Shown here one piece after another: positions 1 to 6,256 of a stretch of DNA of 8,997 nucleotides (the stretch's first letter is position 1; the number at the start of each line of letters is the position of its first letter). This DNA is from Nitrososphaeria archaeon. Its GTDB lineage: Archaea > Thermoproteota > Nitrososphaeria > JACIWG01. A model generated the notes under the pieces. The model was not told the DNA's origin and made no database searches. It saw nothing but the letters and a program-made list of their open reading frames with translations. The stretch covers positions 1 to 8,997 of the forward strand of contig JACIWG010000057.1 in assembly GCA_014361085.1 (NCBI GenBank), in the 5' to 3' direction. A program made the position numbers and the translations under genes.

Positions 1-796
1 AAAATTCATTAAAAGTTAGACCGTCTTCTCTTAGATAATTTTGCAATCCTATAATTGGGGGAACGCTAACACCATAGAGATTTAGATTTTTACTTCTTAT
101 AACCTCATTTAATGGCCCATCAAAGACAATTTCACCCTTGTCTAAAACTACCATCTTATTTGCTGCATCCGTTAAAAGGTCTATCCGATGTTCAACTACA
201 ATAATTGTTAACCCAAACTTTTTATTTAATTCCTTTAACAATAATATAAATTCTAGAGCAGTCCGAGGGTCAAGTAAAGAAGTTGGTTCATCTAAAATCA
301 AAATTTTTGGCTTCATCGCCAGTACCCCAGCTATTGCAACTCTCTGTTTTTGGCCATCAGATAATTCATATGGAGGCCTATATCTCAGGTGTTCTATATT
401 TAGGGCCTTTAAAACCCATTTAAGCCTATTATCTATTTCTTCCATTTCAAGCCCAATATTTTCTAGACCAAAAACGATATCCTTTTCTACAGAAAACATG
501 AAAATCTGGTTTTCAGGATTTTGGAAAACGAAACCTACTTTAGTTGCTAATTCACTTACACTTTTATTTTTAACTGATTCACCATCAACAATTACATCAC
601 CTATGTAAGTGCCAGTATAAAGATGAGGGATTAATCCATTAATGCATCTTAGAAGCGTTGATTTCCCGCAACCGCTTGGGCCAACTAAAAGAACAAAATC
701 GCCTTCTTTAATTGTAAGGTTTATATTTTTTAGAATAAATGTGCTAGATCCAGAGTAGGAGAAACTCAGATTTATGAACCTTATTATTTCTGTCAA
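1..796 (-). CDS. ECF-type ABC transporter ATP-binding protein (EcfA/CbiO-like), 3' end outside window
   Basis: ATPase of an ABC importer, most like the energy-coupling factor (ECF/CbiO) family that powers uptake of vitamins or cobalt/nickel. I read about 265 codons on the minus strand. Seen: Walker A GPSGCGKS near residues 39-46; Q-loop VFQNPENQIF near 90-99, the form typical of ECF ATPases; signature LSDGQKQR near 145-152; Walker B ILILDEP near 165-171; D-loop SLLD; H-loop His near 203. The frame stays open to position 1, so the C-terminus is missing. The start is TTG at 796-794, because a TAA lies two codons upstream and no other start precedes the family's N-terminal strand. The second signature residue is Asp (SDGQ) instead of the usual Gly. 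No ECF-T or S-component is visible, so the substrate is unknown. It is probably transcribed separately from the superoperon upstream. Confidence 0.9.
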   Translation of the reverse strand, partial: MTEIIRFINLSFSYSGSSTFILKNINLTIKEGDFVLLVGPSGCGKSTLLRCINGLIPHLYTGTYIGDVIVDGESVKNKSVSELATKVGFVFQNPENQIFMFSVEKDIVFGLENIGLEMEEIDNRLKWVLKALNIEHLRYRPPYELSDGQKQRVAIAGVLAMKPKILILDEPTSLLDPRTALEFILLLKELNKKFGLTIIVVEHRIDLLTDAANKMVVLDKGEIVFDGPLNEVIRSKNLNLYGVSVPPIIGLQNYLREDGLTFNEF

Positions 797-816
797 CGCT
801 TACATATGCGACAAAA

Positions 817-830
817 GTATAATATAAAAG
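817..830 (-). promoter_or_regulatory. Putative TATA box for the ABC ATPase gene
   Basis: On the minus strand this reads CTTTTATATTATAC. Its centre lies about 28 nt upstream of the TTG start at 796, the distance expected between an archaeal TATA box and its transcription start. No Shine-Dalgarno sequence precedes the TTG, so the mRNA is probably leaderless or nearly so. The element begins just past the DHH gene stop, suggesting a new transcription unit. Confidence 0.45.
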
Positions 831-833
831 GAT

Positions 834-1832
834 TCATTTTAAGAGAATTTTGTTCATTTTGGTTGAGAAGGCGGTCTCTAGTAAAGATAGGAATGTTGAA
901 ATAAAAAGTTGTTCATTGTCACAGTTAAGATTAAAGGATGCCGCACACTTGTGACCACCACCGATACCGTTAAATTTTTTTGCCAAGTTTTCAGCAAGAA
1001 TATTCAATGAAAAATCACATTTTTTACATATAGTATCTGAACACCTTAAGCTGCCTTTTACTATTTCATCAAAACTATATGCTAGCACAATATCACATCC
1101 AGCATCAACTAGAAATTTTGCTACAGAAGCTTGAAAAGATCCTATTTTTACTATTGCGACAAGGGAATCATTAAATCCATATAAATTTATTCGAGAGAGT
1201 GATTTTAGTTTTGCAATCACCTCAGATCTGTCTCTTTTTTGGGATAAAAGTGCCTCACCCCATTTTAGTTTTGCACCCTTATCAATTAATAATGAAACAT
1301 TTTTTATTGTTCTTTCATTGGCTAATATAAGGTGTTTTGTGTCAAATAAAATTCCAAGGAGTAAAAGGTTAGATACTGTTGGTGTTAAAGAAAAATCCAA
1401 ATTTAATAGAAGGGATAAAACTATTTCACAAGTTGAGGACGATTCAGGATCAACATAGAAGTAGTTGTAGAAATGCTTACTTTCATCAGTTAAGGGATGA
1501 TGATCAATTAATACTTTTTTACAAGATGCATGCTCTATAAGTTGATAGTAATTTCCTAGCAATTTTGGAGAACCAGTATCAACTACAATTATTAGGTCAA
1601 TTGAATTAAATTCTTTAAGATCAGATGGTTCAATGGAATAAACTTTCCTTAAAGTTTCAGCCGCTGAATCTAAACCTTCAGGGAAGATTAAATTTATTTC
1701 TGATACATTCCTTTCTTTAAAGTAAATACCTAACACATATGAGGAACATAGTGCATCAACGTCAGCTAGCCTGTGAGTTATAATGCATATTTTATTTCCA
1801 TTAAATACTTCTTGCAGGTTTAAGGAAAGCAT
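834..1832 (-). CDS. DHH/DHHA1 family phosphoesterase (RecJ/NrnA-like)
   Basis: Mn-dependent phosphoesterase of the DHH superfamily, 332 aa. Relatives are 5' exonucleases (RecJ), nanoRNases/pAp phosphatases (NrnA) and cyclic dinucleotide phosphodiesterases. Seen: motif I HRLADVDA with H20, D24 and D26; motif II VVDTG near 83-87; motif III DHH at 110-112; motif IV GILFDT with D164; and a C-terminal DHHA1 domain with GGGHKCAAS near 291-299. All metal ligands are present, so it should be active. The substrate cannot be read from the sequence. Position beside prefoldin beta and exosome genes is common in archaea and hints at short RNA or nucleotide turnover. The ATG directly follows the prefoldin stop (TAAATG), which implies translational coupling. 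A cysteine cluster (C264, C269, C272, with C296 and C304) in the DHHA1 part is unusual. Confidence 0.88.
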   Translation of the reverse strand: MLSLNLQEVFNGNKICIITHRLADVDALCSSYVLGIYFKERNVSEINLIFPEGLDSAAETLRKVYSIEPSDLKEFNSIDLIIVVDTGSPKLLGNYYQLIEHASCKKVLIDHHPLTDESKHFYNYFYVDPESSSTCEIVLSLLLNLDFSLTPTVSNLLLLGILFDTKHLILANERTIKNVSLLIDKGAKLKWGEALLSQKRDRSEVIAKLKSLSRINLYGFNDSLVAIVKIGSFQASVAKFLVDAGCDIVLAYSFDEIVKGSLRCSDTICKKCDFSLNILAENLAKKFNGIGGGHKCAASFNLNCDNEQLFISTFLSLLETAFSTKMNKILLK

Positions 1833-2201
1833 TTAACTTTCTCTAAGTGCTCCAGGTTGACCTGAAAGTGCACTACTTATTTTACTCTGAAGTTCTGTAA
1901 GAGACTGCTTAAGTTTTTCCTCCTGCTTTGCCAAAATTGAAATTCTGGTTTTATTTAATTCAAGTTTTTCTTCTAATTCTTTTACAAGTTCATCTTTGTT
2001 AACCTTTATTAAAATTTGGCCAGAGAACTTATAAATAGCATCTTCTGGTGAAGTCTTCTTTAATTCATCCAATGCTCGTTCTATTTCTGAATTTTCTAGA
2101 TCAATCTGCCTTTTCTGTATTTGAACAGCCTGAAGACTTCTTTGCATTTCTTCAAATCTTGCCAAACGTTCTCTAAGCCATGCGGGAATTTCTTCACTCA
2201 T
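1833..2201 (-). CDS. pfdB: Prefoldin subunit beta
   Basis: Beta subunit of the hexameric archaeal prefoldin (two alpha, four beta), a cytosolic chaperone that holds unfolded proteins and passes them to the thermosome. The protein is 122 aa from the chosen start, normal for the family. Its pattern is two long charged helices (about residues 10-50 and 72-115) suited to a coiled coil, around a short beta-hairpin region containing IYKFSGQILIKV. I chose ATG 2201-2199 because AGGTGA (2212-2207) sits 5 nt upstream. The in-frame GTG at 2210 lies inside that site and would add only three residues. It follows rpl37ae by 14 nt and abuts the DHH gene. Many archaea have rpoP and pcc1 between L37Ae and this gene; they are absent here. 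Confidence 0.92.
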   Translation of the reverse strand: MSEEIPAWLRERLARFEEMQRSLQAVQIQKRQIDLENSEIERALDELKKTSPEDAIYKFSGQILIKVNKDELVKELEEKLELNKTRISILAKQEEKLKQSLTELQSKISSALSGQPGALRES

Positions 2202-2215
2202 AGAGTTCACCTAAA

Positions 2216-2425
2216 TCATACATCAAATGCGCCACCGGCTACTGTATAATTGCATTTTTTGCAATACCATATTCCTACAGCCTTTCTCTTGAATCTTTTT
2301 GAACCACAGGAGGGGCAAATCCTTTTTTGCCTTAATTGGACTAACACTTTTGATGCACGTTTCCTCACTGTAGCACCATATCTTGCACCCAAACCTTTTG
2401 TCATATTGATTTCAGACTTAGGCAT
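2216..2425 (-). CDS. rpl37ae: Large ribosomal subunit protein eL43 (L37Ae)
   Basis: Small zinc-ribbon protein of the large ribosomal subunit, shared by archaea and eukaryotes; 69 aa. Seen: N-terminal GLGARYGATVRKR, matching the family's conserved GRYG...RK segment, and two CxxC knuckles at C37/C40 and C55/C58 that bind one zinc ion. The C-terminus AGGAF matches the family's conserved A-G-G-A ending. GGTGAT lies 5 nt before the ATG and inside the end of rrp42, so translation is likely coupled; the two genes overlap by 8 nt. Its place after rrp42 is the standard archaeal superoperon order. Confidence 0.95.
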   Translation of the reverse strand: MPKSEINMTKGLGARYGATVRKRASKVLVQLRQKRICPSCGSKRFKRKAVGIWYCKKCNYTVAGGAFDV

Positions 2426-3233
2426 TTTCTATCACCTTTTTAACTAATGATCTTAATTCCTCAGCCTTAGCCTTAGAAATTTCTACTATTTTAAATAATT
2501 GTTCCTTAGATATTCCGGTAGAACCGCCTTTTTGCCCTGCACATAGGAAGCCTTGATCATTAAAGGTTAATGTTAATCTCGAATCTTGTACAGACTCTTC
2601 TTCTTCAGTGGGATCAACAAGTATAGCGTCCCCTATAGTTATAGAAGTAATTGAAATTGGAATGCAGCGTGTTGGTAGTCTACATTTTTGAACTTCAAAA
2701 CTTCCATCTTCTTTTGCAATTTTTTTATCAAAGGTTGTTGTTAAGAGCGCGGAAACGGCTGCTAGGAACGCGGCATCAAATATGTTACCATCCATGTTTA
2801 ATATGCTTATGTCTACGAAGACACAATAAACTAGTTTTCCTGGTTCTATCACCAGCGATTTAAGATCAATCATCTGTGATTCCCTTATCCCACGGTCAAC
2901 AACTCTTGAAACTTCTATTGCATCTTCATCTGGTGGGCCGGGTTCAATTAATGCTGAGGAAAATGGAAGAAATTCTGCATTTACAACTAGAAGACCTTGA
3001 TCTGGTGTATCTGGAAAAGGTGTACCTGTCTCAATTTTTACACCAGCAACTGCCTTTGTATTTCCTACAGAGACTTCAGCAGACCCATTTGACTTTTGGA
3101 TTACGCCAACTTTTATATTTATGGGACGAAAATCTGTAAGAGAACGCCCATCTAAACGCCTTTCTTTTGACAGTAGTTCTATCATTTGCATTTTCCTTAA
3201 ATTTTCTATGATGGGAGACTTTTTAATAGACAT
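2418..3233 (-). CDS. rrp42: Exosome complex subunit Rrp42
   Basis: RNase PH-fold subunit that pairs with Rrp41 in the hexameric ring of the archaeal exosome, which degrades and tails RNA 3' to 5'. Rrp42 is the non-catalytic partner that completes the RNA- and phosphate-binding site. The protein is 271 aa, normal length. Seen: N-terminal LDGRSLTDFRPI, the family motif near residues 28-39; GNTKAVAGVKIETGTPFPDTP in the first strands; a C-terminal region with LVDPTEEEE and the glycine-rich GQKGGSTGI. It lacks the paired catalytic aspartates of Rrp41, as expected. GGTGGAGG precedes the ATG by about 7 nt, and the start overlaps the rrp41 stop by 1 nt (TAATG), typical of stop-start coupling. Confidence 0.96.
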   Translation of the reverse strand: MSIKKSPIIENLRKMQMIELLSKERRLDGRSLTDFRPINIKVGVIQKSNGSAEVSVGNTKAVAGVKIETGTPFPDTPDQGLLVVNAEFLPFSSALIEPGPPDEDAIEVSRVVDRGIRESQMIDLKSLVIEPGKLVYCVFVDISILNMDGNIFDAAFLAAVSALLTTTFDKKIAKEDGSFEVQKCRLPTRCIPISITSITIGDAILVDPTEEEESVQDSRLTLTFNDQGFLCAGQKGGSTGISKEQLFKIVEISKAKAEELRSLVKKVIENA

Positions 3234-3952
3234 TATTTTTCCTCCACCGTTCCAAAATATTTTTCAATAAGAGCTTTCTTAAGTATTTCATATACCCTTT
3301 TATTTCCTAATATGGCCAAATCGATTGCCTTTTTGAATTCTTCTTCAGTAAATATTCCGTCAAATTGTAGGAGAACAATCTTGTCAAGATTTGGCATGTA
3401 GGCTACTGGCATATCACCTTCACCTTCTTTATCTTCATAATCGCTCAAATCTAATACTATTTGTCCATCAATTTTTCCAACAGCGCATCCTACTATAAGA
3501 TCACGCATAGATATTCCACTGTCCGCAAGTGCAGCCGATACAGCTGTGATGCTAGCACATCTAGAACCGCCATCAGATTGAAGAACTTCAACATAAACAT
3601 CAATTATTGACCGAGGATATTCTTCCAGAAAGATAGCACTTTCCATCGCTCTCCTTAACACAAGAGAAATTTCTATTTCTCGCCTTGTAGGTTGAGGGGG
3701 CTTTCTTTCCTCTGTAGAAAAGGGAGCCATATGATATCGGCATCTCACAATAGCTCGATCTGGTAGAGCTATATGCTTTGGATGAGCTTCTCGTGGACCA
3801 TATACGGCTGCGATAATCTTATTTTTACCAAATTCTATATATGCTGAACCATCAGCATTTTTTATTACACCCACTTCAATTCTTATAGGCCTTAACTCAT
3901 CCCATCTTCTTCCATCAAGTCTTATACCATTTTCATCAATCAACTTTCCCAC
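3233..3952 (-). CDS. rrp41: Exosome complex exonuclease subunit Rrp41 (catalytic)
   Basis: Catalytic RNase PH subunit of the archaeal exosome: phosphorolytic 3'-to-5' RNA decay and, in reverse, 3' tailing. Seen (239-aa numbering): LDGRRWDELRPI near 12-23; RNA-binding PTRREIEIS near 88-96; phosphate-binding GGSRC near 128-132; and YEDKEGEGDMP, whose aspartates D174 and D180 have the six-residue spacing of the Sulfolobus catalytic pair (D182/D188). The family usually has EAD where this has EGD. I prefer GTG 3952-3950, with GAGGTG (3966-3961) 8 nt upstream. The alternative GTG 3961 overlaps the rrp4 stop by 4 nt but would leave the Shine-Dalgarno inside the start codon. The order rrp4-rrp41-rrp42 is standard. 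Confidence 0.96.
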   Translation of the reverse strand: MGKLIDENGIRLDGRRWDELRPIRIEVGVIKNADGSAYIEFGKNKIIAAVYGPREAHPKHIALPDRAIVRCRYHMAPFSTEERKPPQPTRREIEISLVLRRAMESAIFLEEYPRSIIDVYVEVLQSDGGSRCASITAVSAALADSGISMRDLIVGCAVGKIDGQIVLDLSDYEDKEGEGDMPVAYMPNLDKIVLLQFDGIFTEEEFKKAIDLAILGNKRVYEILKKALIEKYFGTVEEK

Positions 3953-3957
3953 TTTAT

Positions 3958-4632
3958 TCACACCTCTTTTGTTAACAGTTCATTGATCATATTCGTTAAC
4001 GAAGGCATATGAGCTTTCTCCTCTATTAAATGGATCGCTCTAGCGGCCAGCACTATTCCTTCAGAAGGGCCTTGGACAACAATGATCCCATTTTGGCCTA
4101 TAATAAGCTTTGTTTTTGTCTTTGTCTCTATAATTTTTGCCATAGAACCCTTTTTTCCAATTAATCTTGGTATCTTTGAAGGTGAAAGTTTTATGGGTTC
4201 GCCATGAACTATCTTCCCCAACCCATGTTCTCTAACAGTTAAGACTGGATCCTTTGTCCGGTCGAATGCAATTATTTTAGCGGCAAGCATATCTCCAACC
4301 TTAAACTGTGATGTAAGAGAATGGGTCTGTGAAGAAAATTCTCTGCCAAAAACATCTTGTGCTGGAAGATGGGCAGTATAAATAGAATTTATGTCAACAT
4401 CCCAAGAAAAGGCATCAAAATCTATGATCTTGCCTATTACAAAATCATTGACTCTTGGAATATATGGGCCGGCGAGAGGAATTAACTTAACATCCTTACC
4501 ATCAATTTCAACCAAACCAACTTTTAAAGAGAAAAGTTTGTTTCCTAATTTATAGGTATTAGGGGGAGCTATACCAGTATATGAATCATGGAGTAGGTCG
4601 CCGGGCAATACTCTTGTTCTAACTAGGACCAT
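3958..4632 (-). CDS. rrp4: Exosome complex RNA-binding subunit Rrp4
   Basis: Cap subunit of the archaeal exosome that recruits RNA to the Rrp41/Rrp42 ring. About 224 aa. Seen: an N-terminal domain with RVLPGDLL; an S1 domain around residues 63-133, with VGDMLAAKIIAFD; and a KH domain from about 150, with IPRLIGKKGS as the GxxG loop and a following IIVVQGP strand. I chose ATG 4632-4630 because GGAAGTGA lies 7 nt upstream. The ATG at 4638, two codons earlier, is only 1 nt from that site and would add Met-Tyr. The start is separated from the SBDS stop by 7 nt, with the ribosome-binding site overlapping SBDS. Confidence 0.95.
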   Translation of the reverse strand: MVLVRTRVLPGDLLHDSYTGIAPPNTYKLGNKLFSLKVGLVEIDGKDVKLIPLAGPYIPRVNDFVIGKIIDFDAFSWDVDINSIYTAHLPAQDVFGREFSSQTHSLTSQFKVGDMLAAKIIAFDRTKDPVLTVREHGLGKIVHGEPIKLSPSKIPRLIGKKGSMAKIIETKTKTKLIIGQNGIIVVQGPSEGIVLAARAIHLIEEKAHMPSLTNMINELLTKEV

Positions 4633-4639
4633 ATACATT

Positions 4640-5335
4640 TCACTTCCTTGCGACTATTGAAATTTCTGCTTCACCTTTCGTTAACGAAGCAACCTTTTCA
4701 ACCAAAGATGGATGTAAACCAGCTGGAATCTCAATTTCTACCGTATAGCTTCCATCTGAAAGCCATTGCTCTTTTAAAAATTTACCAAATGATTTAAGCA
4801 ATCCAATTGATTTTGAAGAATATTTTGAAGGAATCTTTACTTTTAGTACCAGATTCTGAGATTTAAGTGGGAGTATAGGACGTAGGGCTTCGACTACTGT
4901 TTGCAACTGTTCTTCAGGAGACTTAAATGGATCTATTGAAACATGAGCTTCTTCTAAAGCTTGTTCGTATCTGGTTGGAGGGTGAGGAGTATTCGTTCTA
5001 GGGTCGACAAAATTTTTTGACAAAATTGATATAATAGCCTTTTTCTTCTCATCTATAAGTTTTCGCCTCTGTTCTAATGTTAACTGTAATTCACCTTTTT
5101 TTAATATAATTTCTGCAACCTTATAAAAGTCCTTTGTGTGAAAAATTTTTTGAAGCTTCTCTTCAGACACACGCATGCCTTTAGCTGCATCTGAAAAAAC
5201 TTCTTCTATGCCTATAACTTGTGAAAGTTCTATAGGTTTACCCATTTTATAATTTAATGCTTGATCCGGACGAACTAGAAGTTCAAAACGCTCTCCGTCA
5301 ATTGTCAACCGAACACATGTAAATTTACTACTCAT
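4640..5335 (-). CDS. Ribosome maturation protein, SBDS family
   Basis: Archaeal orthologue of the Shwachman-Bodian-Diamond protein, which with an EF-2-like GTPase helps release the anti-association factor aIF6 (eIF6) from new large ribosomal subunits. The protein is 231 aa, normal for archaea. Seen: N-terminal FYSH domain (about 1-85) starting with an RL-TIDGERFELLV segment; the signature DPRTNTPHPPTRYEQALEEA near 111-130; and a C-terminal ferredoxin-like third domain ending in a KGEAEISIV strand. The ATG at 5335 is the only reasonable start and gives the usual N-terminus. The site upstream (GGGAAAG) is weak, so it may rely on coupling with psmA, 12 nt away. Sitting between psmA and rrp4 is the conserved arrangement that first linked SBDS to RNA metabolism. 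Confidence 0.95.
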   Translation of the reverse strand: MSSKFTCVRLTIDGERFELLVRPDQALNYKMGKPIELSQVIGIEEVFSDAAKGMRVSEEKLQKIFHTKDFYKVAEIILKKGELQLTLEQRRKLIDEKKKAIISILSKNFVDPRTNTPHPPTRYEQALEEAHVSIDPFKSPEEQLQTVVEALRPILPLKSQNLVLKVKIPSKYSSKSIGLLKSFGKFLKEQWLSDGSYTVEIEIPAGLHPSLVEKVASLTKGEAEISIVARK

Positions 5336-5347
5336 GAACTTTCCCTT

Positions 5348-6076
5348 CTACTGAGTAAACTTTTCCTTCGCTAGTTCTGCAAATTTTGATATTTCATTTT
5401 CTGTATATCGTTTGAGTTTCCTTGTTTTAGTATCCACGACAGCCATTCTTATATGCCCAATGCCAACTTTATCTTCACTAACTAAATATACAGATTTAAC
5501 ACCAAGTACGCATAATTCATCAACTGTCATCGATGGATTAAAGTTATTTTCTAAAAATTGTGTAACTTGCTCTGAACCAGCTCCTATAGATACTGCTTCA
5601 TACTGCAGGTAGCTTCCACTTGGATCAACCAAAAATACAGAGGGGCCTTTTTTGTCAACTCCTGCAATTATAAGGGAAACACCAAATGGACGAACACCTG
5701 CATATTGTGTAAATTCTTGTGTAAGGTCACCTAAATATTTTGCTACCGATTCTACGTCAACATCCTCATCATAGAGTAGACGATTGGTCTGCGAAAAGAT
5801 TCTAGCACGATCCACTAAAACTCTTGCGTCAGGAACATAACCTGCCGCAGCAGCACCAATATGGTCATCAATTTGGAAAATTTTTTGTGATAAATTGGGA
5901 GATTGAAGCTTACGAATTCTTTCTTCAACAACTAACACTACACCATCAACACCCTTCAAACCCAATGCTATTGTGCCCCTTCTCACAGTCTCTAATGCAT
6001 ACTCTACTTGATACAATCTTCCGTCAGGTGAGAAGATTGTTAATGCCCTATCATATCCAGCTGATGGTCCGAAAAT
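5348..6076 (-). CDS. psmA: Proteasome subunit alpha, with apparent ATT start codon
   Basis: Alpha subunit of the archaeal 20S proteasome. Seven alphas form each outer ring, gating entry and docking the PAN or Cdc48 ATPase. From the ATT the protein is 242 aa, normal length. Seen (ATT = residue 1): the alpha-family N-terminal signature, residues 7-29, with GYDRA, FSPDGRL and QVEYALE; then GYVPDARVLVDRAR, RPFGVSLIIAG and DPSGSY. The N-terminus fits the family only if translation starts at or near 6076. Upstream the frame runs through GAT and AGG to a TGA at 6085-6083, with no ATG, GTG or TTG. The first conventional start is TTG 6016-6014, at Leu21, which would remove the gating N-terminus. GAGGTGA at 6089-6083 lies 6 nt before the ATT. 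It leads the superoperon and probably has its own promoter. Confidence 0.93.
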   Translation of the reverse strand: MFGPSAGYDRALTIFSPDGRLYQVEYALETVRRGTIALGLKGVDGVVLVVEERIRKLQSPNLSQKIFQIDDHIGAAAAGYVPDARVLVDRARIFSQTNRLLYDEDVDVESVAKYLGDLTQEFTQYAGVRPFGVSLIIAGVDKKGPSVFLVDPSGSYLQYEAVSIGAGSEQVTQFLENNFNPSMTVDELCVLGVKSVYLVSEDKVGIGHIRMAVVDTKTRKLKRYTENEISKFAELAKEKFTQ

Positions 6077-6082
6077 ATCCCT

Positions 6083-6089
6083 TCACCTC
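6083..6089 (-). promoter_or_regulatory. Shine-Dalgarno site that decides the psmA start
   Basis: GAGGTGA on the minus strand is a full match to the archaeal anti-Shine-Dalgarno core. Six nucleotides separate it from ATT 6076-6074, the best spacing for initiation there. It is about 66 nt from the first conventional in-frame start (TTG 6016), so it cannot serve that codon. It also overlaps the in-frame TGA that bounds the psmA frame. Confidence 0.75.
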
Positions 6090-6121
6090 TTTCTTTCCAA
6101 ATAGTAGTCATTATGGCTACG

Positions 6122-6132
6122 TTTAAACCTTT
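6122..6132 (-). promoter_or_regulatory. Putative BRE/TATA promoter of the psmA superoperon
   Basis: The minus strand reads AAAGGTTTAAA, a purine-rich BRE-like part followed by TTTAAA. Transcription would start near 6100, giving a leader of about 24 nt that includes the GAGGTGA site of psmA. An almost identical element lies 124 nt upstream at 6246-6256. The position is judged by eye; no transcript data are available. Confidence 0.5.
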
Positions 6133-6156
6133 TTATTTTTTTCTATTAAATTAGAA

Positions 6157-6224
6157 GGTCAGTGTTATCGGTTCTTCAAGGCTTATTAGCTCAGACTGGG
6201 ACGGCGGTACACTTCATCCCCAAA
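6157..6224 (-). ncRNA. Putative C/D box guide sRNA, predicted to target the 23S rRNA P-loop
   Basis: Candidate small RNA guiding fibrillarin-dependent 2'-O-methylation. Read on the minus strand: box C GGGATGA (6220-6214; one mismatch to RTGATGA), a 19-nt spacer, box D' CTGA (6194-6191), a possible degenerate C' TTGAAGA (6179-6173), a 10-nt spacer and box D CTGA (6162-6159). Box C to box D is 62 nt, the usual archaeal size. A BRE/TATA motif at 6246-6256 would start transcription around 6222-6224, just before box C. The 10 nt next to D', CCGTCCCAGT, can pair with ACUGGGGCGG of the 23S P-loop, with one G-U pair. The N+5 rule then points to the residue equivalent to E. coli G2251. The 19-nt spacer is long (about 12 is common) and C' is weak. 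The ends are approximate. Confidence 0.6.
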
Positions 6225-6245
6225 AAAGTTATTTTGGCGGTCTCT

Positions 6246-6256
6246 TTTAAACCTTT
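6246..6256 (-). promoter_or_regulatory. Putative BRE/TATA promoter of the guide sRNA
   Basis: The minus strand reads AAAGGTTTAAA, identical over 11 nt to the element before psmA. It overlaps the gap just after the COG1325 stop (6260-6258) and lies about 25 nt before box C of the proposed sRNA. That is the spacing expected if the RNA starts a few nucleotides ahead of box C. Confidence 0.5.

Noticed and set aside
138..608. Open plus-strand frame of 156 codons
   Set aside because: It lies antisense to the ABC ATPase, whose Walker A, Q-loop, signature and Walker B motifs all read on the minus strand. The plus-strand product is low-complexity Ser/Thr/Phe without a family resemblance.
2876..3139. 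Plus-strand open frames within rrp42 and psmA (also 2651-2863 and 5824-6126)
   Set aside because: All lie antisense to strongly conserved genes, have Leu/His-rich shadow-type composition and lack ribosome-binding sites.
6040..6111. Short frame on the minus strand from ATG 6111 overlapping the psmA start out of frame (23 residues), a possible upstream ORF or frameshift start for psmA
   Set aside because: It has no ribosome-binding site, its ATG lies upstream of the transcription start predicted from the TATA at 6122-6127, and the peptide is not family-like. Kept only as the alternative if a T is missing from the assembly.
6181..6225. tRNA-like stretch on the plus strand (TTAGCTCAG...TGGGA, then CTTCATC), resembling a D-arm and anticodon loop
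   Set aside because: The D-stem has no matching GAGC, there is no T-arm (GGTTC-A-TCC) at the right distance, and no acceptor pairing. The minus-strand C/D box layout explains the same bases better.
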